Program-made: the position numbers and the translations under genes
Notes under the pieces: generated by a model
The model's database searches: none
Told to the model about the DNA's origin: nothing
The model's input: only the letters and a program-made list of their open reading frames with translations
Origin: Ramlibacter aquaticus
GTDB taxonomy: Bacteria > Pseudomonadota > Gammaproteobacteria > Burkholderiales > Burkholderiaceae_C
Assembly (NCBI RefSeq): GCF_015159745.1
Contig: NZ_JADDOJ010000023.1
Coordinates: 1-48,428 of the forward strand
Length of the DNA: 48,428 nucleotides
Direction of reading: 5' to 3'
Shown: positions 40,559 through 48,428 of the stretch, piece by piece
Layout: every line of letters begins with the position of its first letter
How positions within the stretch are numbered: position 1 is the stretch's first letter

Positions 40559-42787
40559 GTGAACGAAAAGAGTACCGGGCTCCTCGACGAAATCGAAGGC
40601 ACCGTGCAAGGCCACCGCGACGGCCATGGCTATGTCGTGCGTGACGACGGCGAGGCCGACATCTACCTGCCGCCCAACGAGATGCGCGCCGTGCTGCACA
40701 AGGACAGGGTCAAGGCGCGCATCGTGCGGCACGACCGCAAGGGCCGCGCCGAAGGCCGTGTCCTTGAAATCATCGAGCGGCCCGCGCAACCCATCATCGG
40801 CCGCCTGCTGCACGAAAGCGGTGTCTGGCTGGTGGCCCCCGAGGACAAGCGCTACGGCCAGGACGTGCTGGTGCCCAAGGGCGCCACGGGCACGGCCAAG
40901 CCGGGCCAGGTGGTGGTGGTCGAACTGACCGAGCCGCCCAGCCTCTACGGGCAGCCGGTGGGCCGCGTGAAAGAGGTGCTGGGCGAGATCGACGACCCCG
41001 GCATGGAGATCGAGATCGCGGTGCGCAAGTACGGCGTGCCGCACGAATTCTCCGAGGCCTGCATCGCCCTGGCCCGCGCGCTGCCGGAAAAGGTGCGCCC
41101 GCAGGACAAGAAGCACCGCGTCGACCTGACCGACGTGCCCCTGGTCACCATCGACGGCGAGGACGCGCGCGACTTCGACGACGCCGTCTACTGCGAGCCG
41201 ACCAAGGTCGGCCGCGGCAAGGGCTGGCGCCTTCTGGTGGCCATCGCCGACGTCAGCCACTACGTGGAGACCGGCAGCGCCATCGACATCGACGCCTACG
41301 AGCGCGCCACCAGCGTCTACTTCCCGCGCCGCGTGATCCCCATGCTGCCGGAGAAGCTGTCCAACGGCCTGTGCTCGCTCAACCCCGAGGTCGAGCGCCT
41401 GTGCATGGTCTGCGACATGCTCATCACGGCCACCGGCGAGATCCAGGCCTACCAGTTCTACCCGGCGGTGATGTGGAGCCACGCGCGCTTCACCTACACC
41501 GAGGTGGCGGCCATCCTCGCCAACACCCGCGGCCCCGAAGCGGCGCGCCGCAAGGAGCGGGTGCAGGACCTGATCCACCTGCACGATGTGTACCGCGCGC
41601 TGCTCAAGGCCCGCGAAACCCGGGGCGCGGTCGATTTCGAGACCACCGAGACGCAGATCGTGTGCGACGAGAACGGCCGCATCGAGAAGATCGTGCCGCG
41701 CACGCGCAACGACGCCCACCGCCTGATCGAGGAGGCCATGCTGGCCGCCAACGTCTGCTCGGCCGACTTCATCCAGGAAGGCAAGCACCCGGGCCTGTAC
41801 CGCGTGCACGAAGGCCCGACGCCCGAGAAGAAGGACATCCTTCGCAACTACCTGAAGGCCATGGCCGTGGGCATGACCATCAGCGACGAACCGCTGCCGG
41901 CCGAGTTCCAGCGCATCGCCGCCGCGACCAAGGACAGGCCGGATTCGCAGCAGATCCACACCATGCTGCTGCGCTCCATGCAGCAGGCGATCTACACGCC
42001 GCTCAACAGCGGCCACTTCGGCCTGGCCTACGACGCCTACACCCACTTCACCAGCCCGATCCGGCGCTACCCGGACCTGCTGGTGCACCGCGTGATCAAG
42101 GCCATCCTGCGCCAGGGCCGCTACGAGCTGCCCGTGCTGCCCACGCCCGGCGAGGCGCACGAGAAACTGGCCCGCCGCCTGCAACGCTCGGCCAACGCGG
42201 GCGCCGCCAAGCCGAAGAAGGTGCCGGGCGCCAGCCCGCGCGAACTGCAGGCCTGGGAGGCCGCCGGCCTGCATTGCAGCGCCAACGAGCGCCGTGCCGA
42301 CGAGGCCAGCCGCGACGTCGAGGCCTGGCTCAAGTGCAAGTACATGCGCGAGCACCTGGGCGAGGAATACGGCGGCGTGGTGAGCGCGGTGACCAGCTTC
42401 GGCGTGTTCGTCACGCTGGACCAGATGTACGTCGAGGGCCTGGTGCACATCACCGAGCTGGGCGGCGAGTACTACAAGTTCGACGAGGCGCGGCAGGAGC
42501 TGCGCGGCGAGCGCACGGGCATCCGCTACGCGATCGGCTCGCGGGTGCGCGTGCAGGTCAGCCGCGTGGACCTGGACGGCCGCAAGATCGACTTCCGCCT
42601 GGTGCGCGAGGGCGACGAGTTGCTGCACCGGGCGATGAAGGACAAGGGCGTGCCTGCCGCCGCGCGCGAAGGCGGCAAGCCCGCCGCCAAGCGCAGCACC
42701 GCCGCCAAGCGCGCCGAGGCCAAGCCCGCCGGCCGCAAGCCGGCCGGCCCCAAGGGCCCCAAGACCAGCCGGAAGTCACGGCGTTGA
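40559..42787 (+). CDS. rnr: Ribonuclease R
   Basis: A 742-residue processive 3'-to-5' exoribonuclease of the RNB family that degrades structured RNA and takes part in rRNA/tmRNA quality control. It begins directly with the cold-shock RNA-binding domain ([17 protein letters not shown]); the N-terminal helix-turn-helix domain of E. coli RNase R (813 residues) is absent. The catalytic site is D199-G-E-D-A-R-D205-F-D207-D208. An S1 domain follows ([20 protein letters not shown], then [14 protein letters not shown]), and a Lys/Ala-rich tail ends the protein. Start is GTG, 36 bp from tRNA-Leu on the other strand, so there is no room for a longer N-terminus. Confidence 0.95.
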   Translation: MNEKSTGLLDEIEGTVQGHRDGHGYVVRDDGEADIYLPPNEMRAVLHKDRVKARIVRHDRKGRAEGRVLEIIERPAQPIIGRLLHESGVWLVAPEDKRYGQDVLVPKGATGTAKPGQVVVVELTEPPSLYGQPVGRVKEVLGEIDDPGMEIEIAVRKYGVPHEFSEACIALARALPEKVRPQDKKHRVDLTDVPLVTIDGEDARDFDDAVYCEPTKVGRGKGWRLLVAIADVSHYVETGSAIDIDAYERATSVYFPRRVIPMLPEKLSNGLCSLNPEVERLCMVCDMLITATGEIQAYQFYPAVMWSHARFTYTEVAAILANTRGPEAARRKERVQDLIHLHDVYRALLKARETRGAVDFETTETQIVCDENGRIEKIVPRTRNDAHRLIEEAMLAANVCSADFIQEGKHPGLYRVHEGPTPEKKDILRNYLKAMAVGMTISDEPLPAEFQRIAAATKDRPDSQQIHTMLLRSMQQAIYTPLNSGHFGLAYDAYTHFTSPIRRYPDLLVHRVIKAILRQGRYELPVLPTPGEAHEKLARRLQRSANAGAAKPKKVPGASPRELQAWEAAGLHCSANERRADEASRDVEAWLKCKYMREHLGEEYGGVVSAVTSFGVFVTLDQMYVEGLVHITELGGEYYKFDEARQELRGERTGIRYAIGSRVRVQVSRVDLDGRKIDFRLVREGDELLHRAMKDKGVPAAAREGGKPAAKRSTAAKRAEAKPAGRKPAGPKGPKTSRKSRR

Positions 42788-42818
42788 GAGACGAACCGCG
42801 CGTGGAGGCGCACAGGAC

Positions 42819-43577
42819 ATGAGTTCAGACACGGGCCGCGTGGCCATCGTCACGGGAGGCGGCACCGGCATAGGCCGCGCGGCGGCACTGGCGCTGCTGG
42901 GCGACGGCTGGAGGGTCGCCCTGGCGGGCCGCCGCCTGGAGCCCCTGCAGGAAACCATCACCATGGCGGGCGCGGGCGCCCAGGCGCTCGCGGTGCCCAC
43001 CGACGTGACCGACCCGGCGGCCGTGCGCGCGCTGTTCGATGGCACCGTGGCGGCCTGGGGCCGCGTCGACCTGCTGTTCAACAACGCCGGCATGGGCCTG
43101 GGCCAGGCCCTGCTCGAGGACATCGCCGACCACGACTGGACGCAGGTGGTGGACACCAACCTCAACGGCATGTTCTGGGGCATCCGCGAGGCCTTCCGCG
43201 TGATGAAGTCGCAGACGCCTCGCGGCGGACGCATCATCAACAACGGCTCGATCTCGGCCCATGCGCCGCGGCCGAACTCGATCGCCTACACGGCCACCAA
43301 GCATGCGGTCAGCGGCCTGACCAAGGCCGCGTCGCTGGACGGGCGCAAGTACGACATCGCCGTGGGCCAGATCGACGTCGGCAACGCCATGACCGAGTTG
43401 GCCTCGCGCATGGCCAAGGGCGTGCCGCAGGCCAACGGCGAGATCGCCGTCGAGCCCCTGATCGACGTCGCCATCGTGGGCCAGTCTGTGCTCTACATGG
43501 CCAACCTGCCGCTGGAAGCCAACGTGCTGTTCCACACGGTGATGGCGACCAAGATGCCCTTCGTCGGGCGGGGGTAA
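42819..43577 (+). CDS. SDR family oxidoreductase
   Basis: A 252-residue classical short-chain dehydrogenase: cofactor loop [21 protein letters not shown], catalytic Ser in [26 protein letters not shown] with Y and K of YxxxK. The segment [13 protein letters not shown] replaces the usual PG motif of cofactor lids. Substrate unknown. It lies 31 bp after rnr with GGAGG and AGG upstream of the ATG, so it may be read from the same transcript. It converges on the DUF2059 gene. Confidence 0.88.
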   Translation: MSSDTGRVAIVTGGGTGIGRAAALALLGDGWRVALAGRRLEPLQETITMAGAGAQALAVPTDVTDPAAVRALFDGTVAAWGRVDLLFNNAGMGLGQALLEDIADHDWTQVVDTNLNGMFWGIREAFRVMKSQTPRGGRIINNGSISAHAPRPNSIAYTATKHAVSGLTKAASLDGRKYDIAVGQIDVGNAMTELASRMAKGVPQANGEIAVEPLIDVAIVGQSVLYMANLPLEANVLFHTVMATKMPFVGRG

Positions 43578-43581
43578 AGCC

Positions 43582-43599
43582 GCAGGCTGCGCAGCCTGC
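43582..43599. terminator. Perfect 18-bp palindrome between convergent genes
   Basis: GCAGGCTGCGCAGCCTGC is self-complementary and could form an 7-8-bp hairpin just after the SDR stop, facing the DUF2059 gene. No T-tract. Confidence 0.35.
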
Positions 43600-43627
43600 A
43601 CGATCGCCGCATGCGTCTTGCGATGTT

Positions 43628-44140
43628 TCAGCCGCCCTCGGACTCGACCATGTACTGGCGCAGAATGTCTTGCAGGCGCTGTTGCATCTCGACAAGGTCG
43701 CGCCGCATGCTTGTCATCAGATTTTGCATCAGGCGCGGCATGCGTTCGACCATGGCCTGTCCCGGCGGGGAGCGGTAGAAGGCGAGCACGTCCTGCATCT
43801 CGCGTTCCGTGAAGGTTGCGCGGTACACCTCGAGGAACATGGGCTCCAACCTCGACCAGTCCAGCATGTCTGCCTGTAGGGCCGTCATTCTTGATTGGAG
43901 CCTTGTCCGGGCACGCTCCTGGGCCGGCGTGAGGGGCGTGTCCCCTTCGGTCTTCTTGAATTCCTGCCGGAAGACCTCCTGAATCTGCGGCACGAGGTCG
44001 TCCAGCGTGTCGCGTGATCGTGTGATCTCCAGCACCGCACGGATGGTGGCGTCTGAGGCGGGATCGTCCGGCCCGGCAAGCGCCGGAAGGACGAGCAGAA
44101 AGCTGGTCGTGGCCAGCAGGATGGAGGCGAAGGGCTTCAT
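43628..44140 (-). CDS. DUF2059 family periplasmic protein
   Basis: A 170-residue exported protein. The signal peptide MKPFASILLATTSFLLVLPALA is probably cleaved before GPDDP. The mature part is all-helical by pattern and matches DUF2059: FLEVYRATFTEREMQDVLAFYRSP, then GQAMVERMPRLMQ. The family is common in proteobacterial periplasms and has no firm function. Shine-Dalgarno TGGAGC precedes the start. The gene and its 205-bp upstream gap look less GC-rich than their surroundings, with codons such as GAA, ATT and TTG more frequent, which could mean a different origin or relaxed selection. The upstream gap (44141-44345) shows no further gene. Confidence 0.85.
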   Translation of the reverse strand: MKPFASILLATTSFLLVLPALAGPDDPASDATIRAVLEITRSRDTLDDLVPQIQEVFRQEFKKTEGDTPLTPAQERARTRLQSRMTALQADMLDWSRLEPMFLEVYRATFTEREMQDVLAFYRSPPGQAMVERMPRLMQNLMTSMRRDLVEMQQRLQDILRQYMVESEGG

Positions 44141-44345
44141 GCGTGCTCCAGATGGGAGCGCGAGCCATTGCCGCGCTCATTCATGGGACGGCTGCCGGTG
44201 CTCACATTTTTCCTCGCCATAGGGCAACGGATCGAAAGCCCGGCGGCCGACCGCATGATCAGCGTCGGGCACGCGCTGAGAACAGACTTTCCCTGTTGTT
44301 GCGGCAGATTCCCCGACCGCCTTGAGGGCAGGTCGCGACGAGGAA

Positions 44346-45815
44346 TCAGCAGCCCTGCCGGATCCCGGCCTGATCACTCGCCCTGGGCGACAGGGCTTTA
44401 GCCAGCGCGCCGGCCGTCAGCGAGTGCCCGACGGGCCAGCGGTCCGCGGCGGCGCCGTGAAGAAACACGCCTTGCCCCGCCGCCTCGAACGCATCCTGTC
44501 CAGCCGCGAGCCGGGCCGCCAGCAGGCCCGCCAGCACGTCGCCGGTGCCGCCGGTGGCGAGCGCGGCAGTCCCGGTCGGGTTGATCCAGGGCACCTGGCC
44601 CGGCGCGGCGACCACCGTGCCCGAGCCCTTGAGCACGGCCACGCACCGGAAGCGGTCCGCCAGGGCCTGGGCCGACGCGAGCCGGTCGGCCTGCACGGCC
44701 TGCGTGGCCGCACCCAGCAGCCGCGCGGCCTCCAGCGGATGGGGCGTCAACACCGTGGACCAGCCGCGGGCGGGACGGGCCGCCAGCAGCGGATGCAGCG
44801 CGGCATCGGCCGCCACGGCGTTCAGCGCATCGGCGTCCAGCACCAGCGCGCGGGCCGTCGACAGCACGCGCGGCAGCACCGCGCGCACCGCATCGCCGCC
44901 GCCGCAGCCGCAGGCCACCGCCATGGCGGCGAGGTCCAGCGAAGCCCAGTCGCGCAGCATCAGCTCGGGCTGCCCCGGCACCAGGGGCATGGGCTCGCCC
45001 AGCAGTGCGCAGAACACGCGGCCCGCGCCCGCGTGCAGCGCCGCGCTGGCGGCCAGCAGCGCCGCGCCCCCCATGCCGGGGGCACCGCCGACCACGGCCA
45101 CGTCGCCGAAACGGCCCTTGTGCGAATCGTGCGGCCTGGCCATCACGCCGGGCTGAGGAATGAGGCGCGCCGCCGGCGGCTCGGCCGCCAGGTCGGCGCC
45201 CAGGTCGTCGAACCAGATCTCGCCGGCTGCGTCGCGCCCGCCGCCGGTGAACAGGCCCGGCTTGAGCGTGAGAAGGCTGAGGGTGTGCGTGGCGCGTACC
45301 CCGCCGCCGCGCCCCGTGTCGGCCGAGAGGCCCGAGGGCAGGTCCACGGCGAGCACCGGCGTCCCGCCGGAATTCATGCGTTCGGCCCACTCGGCCATGC
45401 GTCCTTCCAACGGTCGCGCGCTCCCCAGGCCGAGCAGGGCGTCGATCGCAAAGTCATGGGCGCCGGGCGGCGCATCCGCCAGGGCGATGCCGGCCGCGCG
45501 GACGCGCTGCAGCGCCGCCTGGGCGTCGGGCGGCAGGCGCCCGGCATCGCCCAGCCAGCTCACCAGCGGCTGCTTGCCCCAGCGTGCCAGGTGCAGCGCC
45601 GCCTCCAGGCCATCCCCGCCGTTGTTGCCGGGGCCGCAGGCCAGCCAGAAGCGCTGGGCATGCGGCGCCAGCGCCAGGGCCAGCCGGGCGACCGACAGCC
45701 CCGCGCGTTGCATCAGGGCGTTCGGTGGCAGGGCCGCCGCCGTGCGGGCCTCCAGGGCGCGCGAGCCCGCGTTGCCGTGCAGGGGCCAGGGACGATCGGG
45801 CGTGATGCGTCGCAT
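44346..45815 (-). CDS. nnrD: Bifunctional NAD(P)H-hydrate epimerase/dehydratase
   Basis: Repairs hydrated NAD(P)H. The 489-residue protein fuses the epimerase NnrE (YjeF N-domain: LMQRAGLSVARLALAL, CGPGNNGGDGLEAALHLARWG, FAIDALLGLG, AVDLPSGLSADTG) with the ADP-dependent dehydratase NnrD (ribokinase-like: GRFGDVAVVGGAPGMGGAALL, TPHPLEAARLLG, VLKGSGTVVAAPG, and the ATP/active-site loop ATGGTGDVLAGLLAA). CAGAAT ends 6 nt before the ATG on the minus strand, but dadA-like lies only 12 bp upstream on the same strand, so cotranscription is equally likely. Confidence 0.94.
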   Translation of the reverse strand: MRRITPDRPWPLHGNAGSRALEARTAAALPPNALMQRAGLSVARLALALAPHAQRFWLACGPGNNGGDGLEAALHLARWGKQPLVSWLGDAGRLPPDAQAALQRVRAAGIALADAPPGAHDFAIDALLGLGSARPLEGRMAEWAERMNSGGTPVLAVDLPSGLSADTGRGGGVRATHTLSLLTLKPGLFTGGGRDAAGEIWFDDLGADLAAEPPAARLIPQPGVMARPHDSHKGRFGDVAVVGGAPGMGGAALLAASAALHAGAGRVFCALLGEPMPLVPGQPELMLRDWASLDLAAMAVACGCGGGDAVRAVLPRVLSTARALVLDADALNAVAADAALHPLLAARPARGWSTVLTPHPLEAARLLGAATQAVQADRLASAQALADRFRCVAVLKGSGTVVAAPGQVPWINPTGTAALATGGTGDVLAGLLAARLAAGQDAFEAAGQGVFLHGAAADRWPVGHSLTAGALAKALSPRASDQAGIRQGC

Positions 45816-45821
45816 GGCCCG

Positions 45822-45827
45822 ATTCTG
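45822..45827 (-). promoter_or_regulatory. -10-like hexamer before nnrD
   Basis: CAGAAT on the minus strand, directly after the dadA-like stop and 6 nt before the nnrD ATG at 45815. Confidence 0.3.
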
Positions 45828-47108
45828 TCACTGCCGGGCTGCGAGCCGTTCGACGCCCAGGCCCTCGAGGTCCACCTCGGGGCTGCGGCCGCCCATGGCG
45901 TCGGCCAGGGCGCGGGCGCTGCCGCAGGCCAGGGCCCAGCCGCTGGAGCCGTGGCCCAGGTTGAGCCAGACCCCCGGCGTGCCCGAGGCGCCGATGAGGG
46001 GCGGACCGTCGGGCAGCATGGGGCGTGCGCCCTTCCACTCCTGCACGCCCGCGCCGGTGTTGACCAGCTGGGCCGCGCCCGGGAACCAGTCGTGCAGCAC
46101 CTTGTAGAGCGTGGCGATGGCCTGCGGGCTCTTGCGTTCGGGGCGGCCCCCGATCTCGGCGCTGCCCGCCACCCGGACCCTGTGGCCCAGCCGCGAGATC
46201 GCCACCTTGAAGCGCTCGTCCATGATGCCGCTGCGCGGCGCGTTCAGGGCCTCGCGCACCGGCGCGCTGACCGAGTAGCCCCAGACGGGCACCAGCGGCA
46301 GCGCCAGGCCCAGCGGCCGCAGCAGGGCCGCGGACGACACGCCGCCGCAGACCACCACGCCCTGGAAGTGCTCCTGCTGCGGGTGGGGCTCGCCCGCGGT
46401 GCGCACGGTGAGCGTGCCGGGCGTGGCGCGGCTGAGCGGCTCCACGGTCGTGTTGAAGCGCCAGCGCACGCCCTGCGCCTCCGCCACATGGCGCAGCTGC
46501 TGGGCGAACTGCCGGCAGTTGCCGACCTCGTCGCCCGGCAGGTGGATCGCGCCGGCGAACTCGGTGTCCGGGTTGAGCGCGGGCTCGATGGCGCGCGCGG
46601 CCTCGGCGTCGATCTCGCGGAAGGCGACCCCCGCCTCGCGCAGGACCTCGAGGCCGGGCTGCACCAGCTGGCGCTCCTTGTCGCCGCGCAGCATGACCAT
46701 GTAGCCCTCGCTGCGCTCGTAGTCGAGCTGGAAATGGGCCGAGATCTCGTGCAGCCGCTCCCGGCTGTAGAAGGCCAGGCGCTGCAGGCGGGCCCGGTTG
46801 GCCGCGTAGTCGGCGGGTTCGCAGTGCTGCCACCAGCGCCACACCCAGGCCAGCTCGGCGGCGGAGATCGGCCAGGTGAGCCGCACCGCGGCGTGGCGGC
46901 CGAACAGGTTGCGCAGCACCTTGGCCGGCATGCCGGGCGCGGCCCAGGGCGTGACGTACCCGGGCGCGACCACCCCCGCGTTGGCGAAGCTGGTTTCCTC
47001 CGCCGCGGCGCCGTGGCGCTCGAACACGGTCACCTCGTGCCCGTCGACGGCGAGCTCGAAGGCCGTGGTCACGCCGACGATGCCGGCGCCGATGACCGCG
47101 ACCTTCAT
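45828..47108 (-). CDS. dadA: D-amino acid dehydrogenase-like FAD oxidoreductase (DadA family)
   Basis: A 426-residue FAD-dependent oxidoreductase. The Rossmann motif MKVAVIGAGIVGVTTAFELA and EVTVFERH bind the ADP part of FAD; AEETSFANAGVVAPGYVTPWAAPG is the DadA signature region; GARPMLPDGPPLIG and LGHGSSGWALACGS close the flavin site. DadA oxidises D-amino acids to 2-oxo acids, passing electrons to the quinone pool. The start ATG overlaps the upstream amidase stop (ATGA), so amidase and oxidase are coupled; together they might process D-amino acid amides, but that is inference. There is no racemase gene beside it. Confidence 0.88.
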   Translation of the reverse strand: MKVAVIGAGIVGVTTAFELAVDGHEVTVFERHGAAAEETSFANAGVVAPGYVTPWAAPGMPAKVLRNLFGRHAAVRLTWPISAAELAWVWRWWQHCEPADYAANRARLQRLAFYSRERLHEISAHFQLDYERSEGYMVMLRGDKERQLVQPGLEVLREAGVAFREIDAEAARAIEPALNPDTEFAGAIHLPGDEVGNCRQFAQQLRHVAEAQGVRWRFNTTVEPLSRATPGTLTVRTAGEPHPQQEHFQGVVVCGGVSSAALLRPLGLALPLVPVWGYSVSAPVREALNAPRSGIMDERFKVAISRLGHRVRVAGSAEIGGRPERKSPQAIATLYKVLHDWFPGAAQLVNTGAGVQEWKGARPMLPDGPPLIGASGTPGVWLNLGHGSSGWALACGSARALADAMGGRSPEVDLEGLGVERLAARQ

Positions 47109-48428
47109 GCGCTGGCCGTCACGGGGGCCAGGGCCTCCTCGATGCGGGCCCCGATGGCCAGCACCTCGTCGTCGTGCAGGGCCTCGTGCCAGGCCATCAG
47201 GCCGACCGGCAGTTCGCCCGGCGCATGGCAGGGCAGGGACAGGGCGCAGCCGTCCAGCATGTTGACGATGCTGGTGTTGCGCAGCAGTTGCGCATTGACG
47301 CGGAAGAACTCGGCGTCGCGCTCGGCCCCGGGGGCCACCTGGGCGATGGGCACCGCCGTGATGGGCACCGTGGGCGAGAGCACGGCGTCGTAGCCGGCCA
47401 GGGCCTCGCCGACCCGGGCGATCCACTGCCGCCGGGCCTGGTGCAACGCGATGTACTCGTGCGCCCGCATGTCGGCGCCGAACTCGATGCGCGCCTTCAC
47501 GCGCGGGTCGTAGCCGGCGCCCTTGTCGGCCAGCAGGGCGCGGTGCCAGGCATAGCTCTCCGCGGCCGAGAAGCCCCCGCGCGGCTGGATGCTGCCCAGG
47601 TCGCGGATGGGGGCCAGCGCGATTTCGTCGATGCGGGCGCCGGCGGCGCGCAGCGCGTCCAGGGCGCGCTGGAATGCCCGCGCCACCCCCGGCTCCAGCG
47701 CGTCCAGCATGGTGCTGGTGGCCACAGCCAGCCGCCAGCCCGACAGGGGCCGGCCGTCGCGGCGCACGGGCTCGCCGGTCAGGATCTCGTGCGCCAGCAC
47801 GGCGTCCCGCACCGAGCGCGTCATGGCGCAGGCCGTGTCCAGGGTGGTGGACAGGGGCACCGCACCCTCGGTGGAGGTGAGCCGGGCCGTGTTCTTGAAG
47901 CCCACGATGCCGCAGAGCGCAGCCGGGATGCGGATGGAGCCGCCCGTGTCCGAGCCCAGGCCGATGAAGGCCGCACCGCTGGCCACGGACACCGCCGCGC
48001 CCGAGGACGAACCGCCCGGGATGCGCGCGACCGCCGGGTCCGCCGGGTTGGCCGGGGTGCCGAAATGGGGGTTGGTGCCCACGCCCGAGAACGCGAACTC
48101 GCTCATGTTGGTGCGGCCCAGGATGGCCGCGCCGGCCGCCCTCAGCCGTGCCACGGCCGGGCAGTCCGCCTGGGCCGGTGGCGCATCGGCCAGCACGGTG
48201 GAGCCGGCCGCCGTGACCTCGCCCTCGACGTCGAACAGGTCCTTGACCGAGACGGCCAGCCCGGCCAGCGGCAGCCCGGCGGCGGCTGCGGCGTCCTGGC
48301 GGGCGGCCTCGAACCGGGTGTGCAGGAAGGCCTTGTCGCAGGCCGGCGAGGCGGCCAGGGCGATCGCCCGCTCGATCTCGTCCGTGGCGGTGGTGGCGCC
48401 GCTGCGAAGGGCGTCCAGGGTGGCGTGC
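47105..48428 (-). CDS. Amidase signature family protein (5' end beyond the window)
   Basis: About 441 codons of a minus-strand amidase whose N-terminus lies past base 48428. The Ser-cisSer-Lys triad is visible: Lys in GLAVSVKDLFDVEG (codon 48242-48244), and the Gly/Ser-rich segment ARIPGGSSSGAAVSVASGAAF, followed by IGLGSDTGGSIRIPAALCG. The related GatA-like and aryl/indole-acetamide amidases cleave C-N amide bonds. Here no gatB or gatC is adjacent, so it is more likely a small-molecule amidase than a Glu-tRNA amidotransferase. Its stop overlaps the DadA-like start by ATGA. Confidence 0.9.
   Translation of the reverse strand, partial: HATLDALRSGATTATDEIERAIALAASPACDKAFLHTRFEAARQDAAAAAGLPLAGLAVSVKDLFDVEGEVTAAGSTVLADAPPAQADCPAVARLRAAGAAILGRTNMSEFAFSGVGTNPHFGTPANPADPAVARIPGGSSSGAAVSVASGAAFIGLGSDTGGSIRIPAALCGIVGFKNTARLTSTEGAVPLSTTLDTACAMTRSVRDAVLAHEILTGEPVRRDGRPLSGWRLAVATSTMLDALEPGVARAFQRALDALRAAGARIDEIALAPIRDLGSIQPRGGFSAAESYAWHRALLADKGAGYDPRVKARIEFGADMRAHEYIALHQARRQWIARVGEALAGYDAVLSPTVPITAVPIAQVAPGAERDAEFFRVNAQLLRNTSIVNMLDGCALSLPCHAPGELPVGLMAWHEALHDDEVLAIGARIEEALAPVTASA

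Overview
This window is a GC-rich (roughly 70 percent by eye), densely packed chromosomal segment. It most likely comes from a betaproteobacterium of the order Burkholderiales, probably Comamonadaceae (Ramlibacter/Hydrogenophaga/Variovorax-like). The clues are an MdtABC-type efflux set with a NodT lipoprotein channel, PhaR and 3-hydroxybutyrate dehydrogenase (polyhydroxybutyrate metabolism), an mfd-ispD-ispF block beside an OmpR/EnvZ (RisAS-like) pair, and class Val-GAC and Leu-CAG tRNAs. I see no insertion sequence, prophage, integrase or CRISPR array. It reads as core or soft-core genome.

Layout. Positions 1-8147 hold the end of an MdtA-like adaptor, two RND pump subunits (MdtB-, MdtC-like) and the outer-membrane channel, all in one overlapping + strand operon. 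Positions 8180-24115 hold small, mostly single-gene units: endonuclease III, a YwrD-like gamma-glutamyltransferase, a dienelactone hydrolase family protein, a stress-type protein, a PLP aminotransferase, TrxC, a small c-type cytochrome, an alpha/beta hydrolase, a LigB-type dioxygenase, a protein with an HExxE motif, a DUF2889 protein, a coiled-coil/HTH protein, two aldo/keto reductases, a 2-keto-4-pentenoate hydratase, a luciferase-like monooxygenase, a PhoD-like phosphatase and a 2,4-dienoyl-CoA-reductase-like SDR. Positions 24125-32529 hold housekeeping genes: serB, a COG3235-type membrane protein, mfd, ispD, ispF and the envZ/ompR-like pair. Positions 32834-43577 hold a SIMPL protein, bdhA, an alpha/beta hydrolase overlapping relA, tRNA-Val, phaR, rimO, two identical tRNA-Leu genes flanking a long palindrome, RNase R and an SDR. 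Positions 43628-48428 are minus strand: a DUF2059 protein, NnrDE, a DadA-like oxidoreductase and a truncated amidase.

The most striking feature is in the spacing of signals. About fifteen unrelated genes have a TANNNT/NANNAT-type hexamer ending only 6-9 nt before the start codon, with no usable Shine-Dalgarno site. This is what leaderless or near-leaderless transcripts would look like. It affects nth, the ggt-like gene, serB, ispD, rimO, rnr, nnrDE and others, and in several cases it helps choose the start codon. Other points of note are a perfect 97-bp direct repeat containing tRNA-Leu, a 101-bp palindromic element between the copies, a methionine-free monoheme cytochrome, a 66-residue Ala/Gly-rich insert in the MdtC-like pump, GTAACA boxes upstream of ompR, and a possible 13-codon leader peptide before phaR.
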